This document shows, piece after piece, positions 22,702 to 35,049 of a stretch of DNA of 64,000 nt. The stretch covers positions 4,694,330 to 4,758,329 of the forward strand of contig BCHX01000002.1 of assembly GCA_001599755.1 (NCBI GenBank). The letters are read 5' to 3'. The notes beneath the pieces are model-generated. The model made no database searches and was not told the origin of the DNA. It was given only the letters and a program-made list of their open reading frames with translations. The position numbers were made by a program, and so were the translations under genes. The number at the start of each line of letters is the position of its first letter. Position 1 is the first letter of the stretch. This DNA comes from Gliomastix tumulicola. Its lineage: Eukaryota; Ascomycota; Sordariomycetes; Hypocreales; Bionectriaceae.

Positions 22702-25198
22702 ATGGCGCCGATTATGGAGAAGTACAAGTTCCCCAAAGACCCCGTCGCGAACCTCGCCTCGGTCGTCGCCGGGGCGACCTTCCGCTTCACCATCATCAGT
22801 GATACGGTGCTCCGCTACGAGTGGTCCGAGGACGGCATCTTTGAGGACCGCGCGTCGACCTTTGCCCTCAACCGGCGCTTCCCCAAGCCCGAGTACACGG
22901 TCAACGACACAGCCGAGAAGCTCGAGATCCGCACCGCCTCCTACCAGGTCACGTACAACAAGAAGCGCTTCGACCGCTGGGGCCTGGTGGTGAGCTTCAT
23001 CGGCAACAAGAACACGCTCTGGGGCGCGGACTGGCGCTACGGCGAGGAGCCGCAGAACCTCGGCGGCACGGCCCGCACGCTGGACGAGGTCAACGGTCGC
23101 TGCGAGCTCGAGCCTGGCATCCTCTCCCGGGCCGGCTACTCGGTCCTGGACGACAGCGACACGATGCTGTTCACGGACGACGGCTGGATCGCCCCGCGGA
23201 GGGAAGGTGACCGCATCGACGGGTATCTCTTCAGCTACGGTTTTGACTACCGCCGCGCCATGAAGTCCTTCTTCGCCATCTCCGGCCACCAGCCTCTCCT
23301 GCCGCGATACTCGCTCGGCAACTGGTGGAGTCGGTATAAGGACTACACGGACAAGGAGTACCTCGACCTCATGGATAAGTTCGCGGAGGCCAATATCCCG
23401 CTCTCGTGCGCCGTCATCGACATGGACTGGCACATCGTCCACGGCGACAACGTGCCACACGCCGGGTGGACGGGGTATACGTGGGAGAAGAAATACTTCC
23501 CCGATCCTCAGGGCTTCACCAAGGAATTGCACAAGCGGAAGCTTCGCATCACGCTGAACGACCACCCCCACGCGGGTATCCACCATCACGAGAAGCTGTA
23601 CGAGGCCGTGGCGAAGGACCTCCATCATGATACGTCGGCCAAGGCGCCCATTCTCTTCAATCCCACCTCGCCCGAGTTCATGTACTCGTACCTCAACGTA
23701 AGTCGCCCATCCTGGATATATTGAATCTCTTACTGACTCCGTCCAGACCCTCCACCGTAGCCTTGAGGAGGACGGCTGCGATTTTTGGTGGATCGACTGG
23801 CAGCAGGGCCCGTACTCAGCCATCAAGGGTCTAGATCCCCTCTGGCTGCTCAACCACTTCCATTTTATCGACAACCAGCTGCAGCAGAACGGCGGCGACA
23901 AGGCCCTCATCTTCTCCCGCTTCGGTGGGCCCGGAAGCCACCGCTACCCGGTCGGCTTCTCGGGCGACTCCATCATGACGTGGGAGTCGCTCGCCTTCCA
24001 GCCCGAGTTCACGGCCACCGCCTCCAACATCGGCTTCGGCTGGTGGTCCAACGATATCGGCGGCCACATGGGCGGCTACCGCGACGACGAGCTCGCGGCG
24101 CGCTGGGTGCAGCTCGGCGTCTTCTCGCCCATCATGCGTCTGCACTCGTCCAACAGCCGCTGGGCGTCCAAGGAGCCGTGGCTCTACCGCGACGAGTTCG
24201 CCGAGTCCATGTACACCTTCCTCCGCCTCAGGCACGAGATGCTGCCCTACCTCTACACTGCGAATGTAGCAGCCGCCTTCGAGGACGAGCCTATTATGCA
24301 GCCGCTCTACTGGAGGTTCCCCGAGCGGGACGAGGCGTACAGCAAGCCGAACCAGTACTACTTTGGCCCGAATCTTGTGGTGGCGCCCATCGTGCAGCCC
24401 AGGGATAAGAGCACTCACCTCGCTGCTGTTGATGTGTGGGTGCCCCCAGGCAGGCATATCGACATCTTCGAGGGGCTTGTCTATGACGGAGACAGGGAGA
24501 TCAGGATGTTCCGCAGCATCCACGGCCTGCCGATCCTTGCGGCCGAGGGAGCGATGATCCCGCTGGATCTCAAGAATAGGCAAGACCAGAGCAACGGCTG
24601 CGAGAATGCGACGGGCTACTATGTCCCCGTCGTGGTCGGCAAGGACGGCAAGTTCACCATCGAAGAGGACGAGTGGGACGATGAGCTGCCGGAGGGTGCC
24701 TCCCCGGAGAGCCGCAGGTCCGGGTCGCGCAAGCTCGACCTCAAGTGGGAGCAGGCCGGCGGACGACTCACCATCAACACGACCAAGAAGGACTGGACGA
24801 TCCTCTTCGTGGGCGTGGCGACCTTGCCGGAGGCCATCACCGTCACCGTCAACGGCGTCAAGAGGGAGCTCGACACGGCGCCCGCCATCAAGAAGTCACA
24901 GACGGACCTGGCCGGTCTCGAGGTTCCTCTTCCTGCCCTCGAGGACGGCGATGCGTTCGAGGTGGTACTCGAGATTGGCGCCGATCCGCAGCTCACGCCC
25001 GTGGATCCCAAGGAGCGCATCGAGGTCCTGCTGCTCAACGCGCAGATGGACATGGGACTGAAGGACAAGATCTGGGAGGCGGTCACTAAGCCGGGTAGCC
25101 CCGTGGGTGTCAAGGTCGCGCAGCTGAACAGCCTGGGGCTGGACGAGTCGCTGTTTGGGCCGATTGTGGAATACGTGTCGGCGGACAGCCGGTTTTGA
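22702..25198 (+). CDS. GH31 family glycosidase, intracellular (alpha-glucosidase/alpha-xylosidase type)
   Basis: Exons 22702-23697 and 23747-25198 (phase-0 intron of 49 bases) give 815 residues. The N-terminal beta-sandwich is followed by the (beta/alpha)8 barrel: LPRYSLGNWWSRYKDYTDKE, then VIDMDWH, then the nucleophile Asp349 in DFWWIDWQQG and the acid Asp406 in GFSGDS. Next come WWSNDIGGHMGG and RLHSSNSR, and C-terminal sandwich domains. The nucleophile motif is not the WxDMNE of classical alpha-glucosidases, so the substrate (alpha-glucoside, alpha-xyloside or other) is open. No signal peptide. The start follows the TATA box at the expected distance; the longer frame to 22504 is untranslated leader. 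A Zn2Cys6 regulator of the sugar-regulator type follows. Confidence 0.92.
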
Positions 25199-25941
25199 GG
25201 CACCGCCGTTGGGACGGACTTTGTCCCATTGACGGCCGCAAGGTATTACAGGACGCGATGAGCATTTCGAGCCGGCATTGGCATTTTCTATTCTTCAGTT
25301 TGAACTTGTTTGAAACCGGTCTGGCGAGCCCGCAACATTTGTCAGTCTTGGGCCATTGATCGTTCGGCATTATTTTCGGTGTTACATCCAATAGGTACTG
25401 ATAACAAGCACCCACGATTCGAGTACTTTCCCCCCAGTAGTGATGGTGCTAAATTCCATACAAACTCCGAGGGCCGTAGCCGATTGTCCCCAAAGCATGG
25501 ACAGCACTAAGTGCCACGTGGGTAGCAGTAGTAGCTCGTATATCATAGACAGTCAATCTGCCTCGTGCAGTTAATTAATAAGTAACCTGCCCTCTGCTTC
25601 CTGCTCGATGAACCCCAAAATTGGAGATTCCCCGCCGCATGAACCGGCGACAAGGGATCTTCTCACTTCGGCACCTCCGCACAGCCGCCCCGTAACCGCC
25701 GCTCCCAAGAGCAAGGAATATCCCGACTTGTCGTCGGTGTGTGGAGAAACTGGAGACGCTTGCAAGATGATCACTTGACCGACCGAAATCGATCCATCCC
25801 CAGTTTCCCGTTTCTACTTCCCTGACTTGACTTGGCTGGGCCATCATCATCATCATCATCATCATCGCTTCTTCTCTCAGCCACGGCGCGTGTAACACTT
25901 GAGAAGCAACAACCCGGGATGGACTCCTACAGCCAGCAGCC
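25199..25941. other. Spacer between GH31 and the Zn2Cys6 gene
   Basis: No gene supported. A CAT-triplet microsatellite (25842-25866, eight units) lies about 75 bases before the regulator's ATG. Confidence 0.5.
25842..25866 (+). repeat. (CAT)8 microsatellite
   Basis: Uninterrupted CAT units in the leader region of the Zn2Cys6 gene. Confidence 0.9.
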
Positions 25942-27576
25942 ATGCCGCGGGTCAACAGGAACTCCAATCCGTGCGATGGCTGCACCCTGCGCAGGGTCAA
26001 GTGCGAGGCCGGGCGGCCGTGCTACGAGTGCAAGGTGAGGGGCATCGAGTGCACGACGCTGCGGGCGCGGCAGAAGCGCGGGCCCAAGGGGGGGCCGAGG
26101 GTGAAGACGAGGCAGAAGGTCGAGAATTTCCAGAGGAGCATACGGGAGGCGGCGCAGGGGACGACGCAGGGCGGCGGCGGCGACGGTGACTCTGAGCCTG
26201 CGTCGTCGTCGTCGGCAGTGCCTGCAGTGCCTGCAGCAGTACCAGCAACACCACCAGATCGCTATGGCAGACTCCCCCTAGCAGAATACTGTCGCGTCAT
26301 CGAGATCTTCCGCAGGAACGTGTACGCCATCTGGCCCGTCATCAACTCGGACGACCTGCCCGCGAAGCTACGACGCGACCCCGACGACTACGAGTCATGG
26401 GCGCTCGCCGCGTCGCTGTGCGCGTCGACGATTGCGCAGCTGCGGCTGGAGGAGCATACGACGTCATTGGATACCACGTCGTCGCTGCGGTTCGCGCACG
26501 ACTGTCTGAAGATGAGGGAGATGTACGATTATCGCGAGTCCTACAGTCTCAGCTCGGTCCTCATCCCGTTCTTTCTACATGTGTACTACGCGAATTCGGA
26601 TAAGCTGAGGACGGCTGGGTATTTTCTCAGGGAGTCGGTGACGTTCGTGCATGCGCTGGAGCTGGGACGCCCGGATACCTATGCGCATCTCTCGGAGAGG
26701 GATCAGTCGCTCCGGTTGCGCCTCTACTGGCTACTGCTGGTTACTGAAAGGTGAGAACTGCTGTCCTCGAAGTGGGAGTCGCGGCTAACACGGCGCTGCT
26801 GTAGGACCTTCGCCGCCCAGACCGGACTCCCAGCAGTCCTCCAGGTGATCGACGCCCTGCCGAGCCTCCACGTCGAGCTCGACGACGAAGAGCTCATGCC
26901 GGCCTTCCTCTCCCTCATGCGGCTCTTCGGCTACCTCGAGAGCGAGTTCCTCGACTGCATGTCCAAGATCCCGCAGGAGCGCCAGAAGCTCATCGCCTAC
27001 CAGGCGGCCCTCTGCCGCTCCGAGCACGACCACGCGCCCAACGAGGCCCAGCGCGTCGACCTCTTCGTCACGCGCCAGTGGGTGCGCCTCATCCTCTGGG
27101 AGCACACGGCCCGCCACTACGCCATGGCCTGCTACCCGGAGGACCCGGCCTTCTCGCTCTTCCTGCCCGTCACCATCGGGCACGAGATGCTCTCGCTCTT
27201 CTCGCTCGTCACGGATGCCGCCATCAAGGCGCACGGGTACGGCATGGAGCTCAAGGTGTTCCGGCTCGCGGACGCGATGCTGGATATCGTGGCCGTGGCT
27301 CCGCTGTCGGCGCGGGGGGACGGGATGCTCGTGGGTACGGGGGACGTGCTGCAGTCGCTGCAGACGGTGCTGTTGCAGGTGGGCGGGCGGAGGAGTGCGT
27401 TTGTGCATAAGATGCAGATGCGGATGAATCAGCTCGAGCTGACGACGGGGTCTTGGCCTTATGCGATGCTGAGCTCGTCGTCGTCGGAGGGCGGAGGATC
27501 GCGTGTTACGGGGGATAGTACTGACACGGAGTCGAGCTTTGACGGGCCTCGGGTGGAGGAGATTCTCGACGTTTGA
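25942..27576 (+). CDS. Zn2Cys6 transcription factor, sugar-regulator type
   Basis: Exons 25942-26750 and 26805-27576 give 526 residues. The cluster begins at residue 11: CDGC, then LRRVKCEAGRPCYECKVRGI, ending in a sixth cysteine (CX2CX6CX5CX2CX6C). It is followed by the basic linker RARQKRGPKGGP, a pattern shared with maltose/sucrose regulators of the MalR/Suc1 group. A low-complexity Ser/Ala/Pro stretch precedes a fungal-specific regulatory region (RLPLAEYCRVIEIFRRNVYAIWPVI, later SLRLRLYWLLLVTERTFA across the intron). The start gives the zinc cluster at the N-terminus, as usual. It lies downstream of and parallel to GH31 and is probably its pathway regulator. This is inferred from family and position only. 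Confidence 0.88.
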
Positions 27577-28484
27577 GGTGATGGATGATGCGAGGAAGGC
27601 ATGGAACAAAGACGCGAAGACATACAAGATAAAGATCCACGCACTGACTGATGTATTTATGTATGATTGGGTTTGTTATTGAGCCTCGGGCGTTTCGTCA
27701 AGAGTTTGATTTAGGGTAGAAGAATTGAAGGACTTGAGTCCACGAAGAAGTGCTGTGACAAAAAGAGTCGACACTGGTTGATTTAGGTAAAGGGGCACTG
27801 GGGTAACAGAGATCGCGATTCTGGCTCGAGTGTAAACACTTTCTAGATCGTGTAAAAGATGATCGATTCATGCCAAGAGAAGAAAACACGACATTCTTCA
27901 TAGGTTGACGCTTCTCCATCACGCCTTCTGGTCTTTATGTCATCCAGCGCCTTGGCTGAGGGTACTGAAAGCCTGGCAGGAGGCTCTAAAAGTGCGTCAA
28001 GTGGAGACGGGGAATGTCTTGGTTGGGCTCAAATGTGGGAGACAAATGTGGGAGTCCCGAGTTATAGCGGCTTCACCCACTAAAACGGTTGGTGGGCAGG
28101 GGTTGAATCCCGGTTTTGTTGCTGGAAATTGTTCCATCTCGCGACAACTCCTGCATGGACCTCCTCCAATGCAAATCCTGTCTCCAGCTCTGTCCTCTCC
28201 CACCCTCCTTTCTCACCACCTCCGCAAGATGAGCACCCTCGCCAACCTGCGTCTCCGACCTCCATAAGACGTCGCCCAGCCCCGATCCAGCGCTACGACA
28301 GCCTCGCTGCGATCGAGCCAATCCCCAGACCGTCCACGCGACGGATCTGCCCAACCGACCTCCACCAGTCGGACAACGTCCGAATTGAACCAAAGGACGC
28401 CCCTGCCTCCCCCGACTCGCCCCGACCGAGACTTGCATCTCTTCCTCCTGCACGCCTGGAGCTGTGCCAGAAGAAGACGTCACG
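27577..28484. other. Spacer before the CorA gene
   Basis: Contains the 3' flank of the regulator and probably a long CorA leader. A 171-codon plus-strand frame (28129-28644) overlaps the CorA start in another phase and is proline/arginine-rich without features; it is not called. Confidence 0.45.
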
Positions 28485-30581
28485 ATGGCGAGCAACGATG
28501 AGGAAGCGCGCCTCGAGCCCATCGTGCCCTTCCCGTCGATGGGATCCGCGACGGGCGCTCAACTCCCACCGACACTCGATACCCAGAACCTCAGCCCGCC
28601 GCGGGCGACGCCCCAGCAGACCTCGCGGTCCGATACCGACGTGATGCGCGCTGGTGTGAATAATGAGCCTACGCTGGTTTCCCCGACGACACTGAGGGCA
28701 CGCTCGCAACGGGCTGCAACCTTCAGGACCGTGGAGGAGTTCGACTTCGATGCGGACTATACGTCGATGCCCGGTTGGCAGCCTGGCAGGTACGTTGCCC
28801 TGAAATACAAGATATTCCCATATGGACGGACTGTGTGACTGACGGTGGCTTGTAGTGAACCCGGTTTCGACCCCGAACTGCCAGACGGCGGTCACTCGAG
28901 CATGCAAGCCCTCAACGCGCCCTGCGAGATCACGGTAGTCGACATATCGAAGAGCAAGATCGAAAAGAAACACTTCCAGAACGAGTCGTTCATCGACTAC
29001 ATCGACCACCCGAAGCCGCGTTGGGCCAGGTGCCGCTGGATCAACATCAACGGCCTCTCGTGGGATGTCATACAGGCCGTCGGGCAGAATAAGAACCTAC
29101 ACAAGCTGGCGCTCGAGGACGTCATGACGATGAAGAACCGCGTCAAGGCGGACTGGTACCCGAATGTTCGTCGCCCGCACATCCTCGAAGGGGCATAAAC
29201 TGACATGTACTACATACAGCACGCATACATCGTCATGACTCTGCAGAAGCTCGTCCACCTCGTCGACGACGACGACGACTCGACCGATTCCGGCAGCAGC
29301 ATACACTCCCGCAAGTCCTTCTACAACCTACGGGAGTCCTTCATGGACTTCTGGCGCAGCAGGAAAGAGGAGCGCCATATCGAGCAGACACCACAGGATC
29401 CGGAGAAGGAGACGCCCTTCGGCAACGGCGGCGGCGGCGGGCCGATCCCCCGTGGCGGGCCTGGGTCATTCCTCCCCGAGACGTCCTTCTTGCGGACGCT
29501 GCAGCGCTACCAGGTGTCGGGCAACGACGCGCGGGTCGAGTTCATGGAGAGGCACTCGAGCCTCACGCCGTACAAGATGGCCGTGTCTGCGGAGCAGGTC
29601 TCCATCTTCTTGACGGCGGACAACACCGTCATCAGCTTCTTTGAGACTTCCGCTGGGGATATTGAGCGGCCGATTATCAAGCGTCTGAGCACCCCGGGCA
29701 CCATTCTGCGCGAATCGTACGATGCTTCGCTGCTTGTCCAGGCGATTACCGACGCCATTGTCGATCTTTCGATACCTGTTTGTCCCCCTCGCCTACTGCG
29801 TGACTGAGGTGGTGCTAACGTGATTCAGCTTGCTGCCATCTACAGTGACATATTGGCCGACATAGAGCTTGATGGTCAGTGAATTTGAAAGATCGTGGAC
29901 CACCCATTTACTGACGTCGTGGTAGTTCTTACGAGACCAAGCATCACTCAATCCAAACAGCTGTACATCTGCATTAGCGAGATTAACAAGATGCTGAGCT
30001 TGTTGAACCCAATCGACAACCTGATGAACGTCTTACGAGATCACAAGACGACACTGACGCAGGAGGAGGCTCTCAAGCAGCTGGAGAATCCAGAGAGCGG
30101 TGTCATCATCACTCGTAAGTACCGCCCAGTCAATCCCAACGAACCCCGTACTAATTTGTTTCCAGCCATGACACACACGTACCTAGGCGACGTACTCGAT
30201 CACTGCATCATGCTCACCGAGAACCTCCAGCAGCTGAAGCGATCCTCGGACAACCTGATCGACCTCATCTTCAACACCATCTCCGCCACTCAGAACGAGT
30301 CCATGAAGCAGCTGACGATGGTCACCATTATCTTCCTCCCGCTCACCTTCATCACCGGTTTCTTCGGCATGAACTTCGACGAGGCCAAGTTCAAGGAGAT
30401 CCACAACGGGCCGTGGTACTTCTGGGCCTGCGCGGCGCCCACAACCTTCTTTGTGATCCTGATCCTGATGCGCGACATGATCTACGGCTATGTCGTGCGT
30501 GTGTTCCAGCGGCGGCATATTGTGTCTATTCGGCGGAAGAAGAAGAAGAGGCGGCAATCGATGACGAGGAGCACTCGGTGA
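28485..30581 (+). CDS. CorA-type Mg2+ transporter
   Basis: Six exons: 28485-28789, 28856-29165, 29220-29777, 29829-29874, 29926-30114 and 30166-30581; 607 residues. The N-terminal 100 residues are disordered. The CorA soluble domain follows: CRWININGLSWDVIQAV, LALEDV, DWYPNHAYIVMTL across intron 2, an acidic DDDDDST stretch, and helices including TYLGDVLDHC. The C-terminus has two membrane segments, the first ending in the signature GMNF (ITGFFGMNF), and a basic tail. It is of the fungal CorA subgroup related to Alr1/Mnr2 (plasma or vacuolar membrane); Mg2+ is the likely ion. Introns 2 and 3 use the weaker donors GTTCGT and GTTTGT but retain frame and domain continuity. Confidence 0.9.
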
Positions 30582-31152
30582 TTGTCATGAGGAGAGCGGA
30601 GCTTGTCTTGGTATGGTTATCAAGCGAGGCGTAGTTGTTTCAAAGCGTCGAGTGCTTGTTGTTACTCCGATAGCGCGCTGTACTTGGTATCGTACTGCTC
30701 CAGTCGATATAGGACAGGCTTAGGATATGAAATATAACGGCCGATCATTCTTTTCTTTTCTGACGCTGGGTGAGTCTGTGTAGCCCGTCTCGCGAGAACA
30801 TGGTTGCCATGGACTCATCCAGCCCATGCATGTCTTGGCTTGCTCGCCATCTCCCCGGAGGAATTGTTCTTCACGTTGCACACTCTCTGCTATCGAGTCT
30901 TGTTTCTTGTCGTGATCGGGGCTGCGTTGCTTGGCGACAAGGCATCTAGATCCATAGTGCCTCTTCGATAGAAGAAGTCCAAGGCTTTCAAGACTACACT
31001 AAGGGACGTGATTCTATTTATCACATATGATAAGTCTTAGGATTCTACTCTAATTCGAAATGAGAATTCTCCGGTACCAAAATGCTGTCAGATAAACACC
31101 GCATAAGTAGGATTCGCCCAAAGGAAAGAAAAGAGTCCAAGGTTCCTGGACT
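30582..31152. other. Convergent spacer
   Basis: About 570 bases between the CorA stop and the stop of the minus-strand gene; AT-rich towards 31050, nothing else seen. Confidence 0.5.
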
Positions 31153-33319
31153 CTAGCACATCGTGATTGTTGGCGGAATCACAGTATCGTACAGTCCGAC
31201 ATCGGAGATCCAGCTTTTCTCAACCCAGTAGAATGTCACCATGACATCCATGAATGCCGCCAGCAACCTACTCGCAGTAAATTCGCCATCCTTGCACAAA
31301 GGAGTCTCATAAATACACTCAACGGGGTCCGGCTCCGTCTCTGGGGAAATGGAAGACGCTGCAGAGGTGGGAGTCGCTAGGGAGCTGCTGGGTTTCCGCA
31401 CCTTGCATTCCCTTATCAAAGAAGTGCAGTCTAGTTTCCCCCCTTGGCATCGGATCGTTGTTTTTGGATCATTGAATACATTTAGATCCTCCACGTCCTC
31501 GAAGGCCTCGGCGAGATCAGCGAGAAGCGCCGGGCATACGATCAAAGCCCATGCGAGGTCTGGAGCATCGTGGACTCGCCGAAGGGACTTTGATGCCTTT
31601 GCGACGGCAACCATATCTGCCACTGTGAATGTGGCTCTGTTATGCTTTCGAATGTGCTGGAACTCGTTGCAGAGCACCATCGCAAAATGCAACGGCTCCT
31701 TTTCCTTGATCGCTGCTGGCCACTTGTTAAGTTCGAAGTCGGGAAATATTCGCAGCTTCTCAGGTAGGTCGGTCAGTTGTTCAACATGGTGATAAACGTC
31801 GTCGACGTCTGCAATAAGCAAACCGGTTCCTGTGAAGAAATAGCCGTCGGGTCGGAGAAGTTCCACGGCCTCTTTGAAAAGACCCAGCAGAGTGCCGTCC
31901 ATGTAGAGATTGCCAAGATTGTACTTGAACTTTTCTCGGTCCTGTCATGTTCGTCAGCAGTTATTCAAAAGAGCGTCTCGGTCCTGCTTTGATCTTGACG
32001 GTAGTAGTAAGAAAACGAAATCCACGTACCGCTTCCTCAAGGGCCATATACTTTCTGTGGTACTCGACACTGTCTGCGATGTTGAGACCGCGGCTACTAG
32101 CCAACTCCGCTTGCACTATGGTGGAGAGCAGCCCTGGACAGGGCATAAGGAACTCCTTCAATCCCGTGCCTTTCTTAACATCTTGTGGAGACTTGGGAAC
32201 TGTGTCGTCGTCGTCGTCGTCGTCGTTGCTCCTGGCGTCTTTGGCTGGGGAGGCTTCGGCTGTCCCTGGGGGCTTGAGCTGAAGCTTCTCTGAGACTTGC
32301 TCTGGAGACCAATCGTCCTCCATCAACTCGTCAATCAGGCTATCATCATCATGCTCACTACCCTTAGGCGTGTCTGGTTCCTGCCCTTTTTGTTGACGGT
32401 TGATGACTGTCTCCAGGGGTTCCTTAAGGTTTTCTAACGTCAATCCTTTGCGGAACGATCCCGGCTTGCCCTCCACCTCTTCGTATCCTTGCATCTTGTC
32501 CTCTAAGTCTTTCCTGTCCGCGCCTCCTACATACAGAGCCTTGTTGTCCTTCAGGCACATGCCATTAATCGAGAGCCACAGCCGTGATCTCAGGCAGTGA
32601 GGCTCGTGCTCGTAGGGCTCATTCTTGTAGTAGACGTGGAGAGGAGATGACAGCTGGTTGTCGATGATATCCCTCATTCGAAACTCAACGATACACCCAT
32701 CGGCACTTGAGCGGAACTGAAGCCACCCCAAAGGACCGGACCATTGCGTAGGCAGTGGCATTGGGTTTTTGAAGCTGGGGTTGTCCTCGCAAGCCTGGTA
32801 GCCAAGCATACTACAGATGCCCACAAGGTCCTTCCCAGCCCAGCGCATCGGGACGATGCCATTGACCAGATTTGACTGCGTACTCATTTGATATAGGCCT
32901 TTGTCCTTGGGCAGTATCCCGAGGCTGTCGAGGAAATTGACCCAGCCGGCCTTGGCAGGCGCATTTTCCATGTGACCCGGAGAGCGTCTAGCCTTAAAGC
33001 CGTGAATCGTCGGGAAGCCGATGTTGGGCTTCCAGTCCCTGTCCATCAGCGTCGGCAAGTCGATGACCGGTGTCTGAATCTGCTGCTGCATACCAAGGAG
33101 CTTCTTGGTCTTGACCTTTGAGCTCCATGGGCCGAGTGTATCTTCTGAGAGTCCCATCTGGTAAGCCTGGTGCTCAGTGAGCAGCTGTCTCGCGGCAATG
33201 TAGACCGTGACGAGTGTGATCAAGCCAATGAAAGCTGCAATGGCCGAGCAAACCGCCGAGATCCAATCTGTGAGTGATCCGGCGTCGGCGGTAGACTGAG
33301 AACCACCCGTGCCTGACAT
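31153..33319 (-). CDS. Membrane-anchored protein of unknown function
   Basis: Two exons, 33319-32030 and 31941-31153, give 692 residues. I do not recognise the family. Near the N-terminus is one clear membrane segment (WISAVCSAIAAFIGLITLVT, then VYIAARQLL). The next 250 residues have several conserved-looking Trp/Gly/Pro motifs (GLSEDTLGPWSSK, IGFPTIHGFKARRSPGH, MRWAGKDLVGICSMLGYQAC, GPLGWLQFRSSADG), and then an acidic disordered stretch including eight consecutive Asp encoded by a GTC/GAC repeat. The C-terminal 260 residues are helical. The first ATG of the frame is used; the longer frame begins without ATG. It adjoins a pseudogene and a Clr5-ankyrin gene. Large single-anchor proteins of unknown role are common in such variable fungal regions. 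Confidence 0.75.
32207..32226. repeat. GTC/GAC triplet repeat inside the unknown gene
   Basis: Consecutive GTC units on the plus strand encode the run of aspartates in the minus-strand protein; an in-frame, expandable acidic tract. Confidence 0.7.
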
Positions 33320-34581
33320 TGTCGAACGGCACTCGAGCGGCGACTGGAATGTAAACGACTGAATTACCGATGGATGGATGATAATGAGGTGGCTCACAAG
33401 ATCGTTCGGGATCAAGGAGCCTGATGGAGGAAGCACCTCGGTGCGTTGCGCAGAAGAGCGTGATCGATTTTACCCTACGAGAGCGTGGAGGCTCTCTGGC
33501 GCATTTATCTTGCCTACTTTACCAGTAGTCAGTTCATCGGGTGTGTCTTATGACTCTCCTTGCGTTCTTTTCAACATGGTCAGTGGTCGTTTCCTGCCGC
33601 TACAAGTCCTTAATCTGCCTACCAGGATGCCTCTCGGGATGCCTCTCGGGATGCCTTGGGCTCGGTGTTAAAGGGATTGGTGCCCGACTGTTAAACATGG
33701 TCGCCCATTTGGGGCCTTGGGCGCACTCGTCACCCGAGAGTACGAAAGAAAACCAGGATCATATGCATCACTCAGCTTTCATCATGCATGGCCCACTCTT
33801 TTTCGGTAATGGACATAGCAGTCTGGCAAAACCTGTTTGGCTGAAAATTTCGGTCAGCCCGAAACATCGACACATCATAGGCTCAATGTAAGAGTTGTGT
33901 TACATTGGATGCTCCACGACCCCTGCACGCCGCTGCAACTTCAACATCCGGCCATCCGAATCTGTTTGTACAGTGACTTCAATGCTACTTGGCTGCACCG
34001 TGGGCGTTGCTTACCTGCGCTGTCACTGCTTGTACTCCTACTCGACACCATCGCCTTGAGGCCGTGCTGCCACTTGGCTGCCCTGCGCCTTGAGGATTCA
34101 GCCACATGACGAAATCGCACCTTGGGCTGTGCTGCCTCTCGAGAACACTGCATGTTGACTGTGATTTCCCTTCACTGTACTTCGATGTCATCCTTAGACC
34201 ATCAACTACATTTCTACCAGGTCGTGAGCTCTTCCAGAACGGGGCCATTGATACATCGGCGCAGATTCATCAACTCTCAAAACTTCCAACCGCTTCTGTC
34301 CTCAGAACAGCTACGCCGCACCCGCCAAGCTTCGGTGGCTTCAATCCGTGGCTCCGACTCTTCTGATTATTATATCAGTCGAGAAACGACGAGACTTCTT
34401 CCCTCCAACGCCGGATCATGGACCCTGTCGTGATTGATCATGCGGCCACACCCTCTATTTCCATCCCACCCTCGCCATCTGGGTCCATGACCTGATGCAC
34501 AATTTCAATTGAAGTTGTGGATGGCGGATGCTCCGAAACTACATCACGGGGTGGAGTCGAGCCAGACCATACCTCTGATGC
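33320..34581. other. Gene-poor stretch with a 12-base tandem repeat
   Basis: No gene recognised on either strand. At 33625-33655 the unit GGATGCCTCTCG is repeated about 2.6 times. The rest may be the promoter of the minus-strand gene plus degraded sequence upstream of the AAA pseudogene. Confidence 0.45.
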
Positions 34582-35017
34582 AAGTTTGAGAACCTCATTA
34601 GGCTTGATCAGATCAAGATATCCCTAGATATCTTGCGTCGCATGATTACGGAGAATAACCTACGGGAAGTGGTTGAGAAGAAACCGTTCGAAATATCCGT
34701 GAATCGCATCTTTGCTGTACCTCCAGGGACCGGAACGACGACTGTCGCCAGGCTGTATAGTGAACGAGGGCTGCTGTAAAAGAGCACTTTTGGGAATGTC
34801 GCTATGAGATTCGTCCTCAAGGGCCCGTCGGGGTTTGTCTCTCCCTCACCTGCATTTCATCATACTCATTGGACAATCCGGCGGAATTGATGACCTGGTG
34901 AGGCAGAAGCCAAGGCTGGAGTCGATGTTCCCTGATGAGATCATCTTCGATAATCTCAGCTCCCACGAATGCTCGAGTCTGCTTGACTGACAGTTTGCGC
35001 CGGTGGTGGCCGAACGC

Positions 35018-35049
<32 letters not shown>

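Noticed and set aside
22669..23910. Long minus-strand frame (413 codons) opposite GH31
   Set aside because: Mirror frame produced by GC-rich third positions of GH31; composition is His/Arg/Val-rich without domains.
25842..25866. CAT repeat as a His-tract exon of the regulator
   Set aside because: It is out of the regulator's called frame and precedes its ATG; read as leader microsatellite.
28129..28644. 171-codon frame before and across the CorA start
   Set aside because: Different phase from CorA, Pro/Arg/Ser-rich, explained by GC-rich leader sequence.
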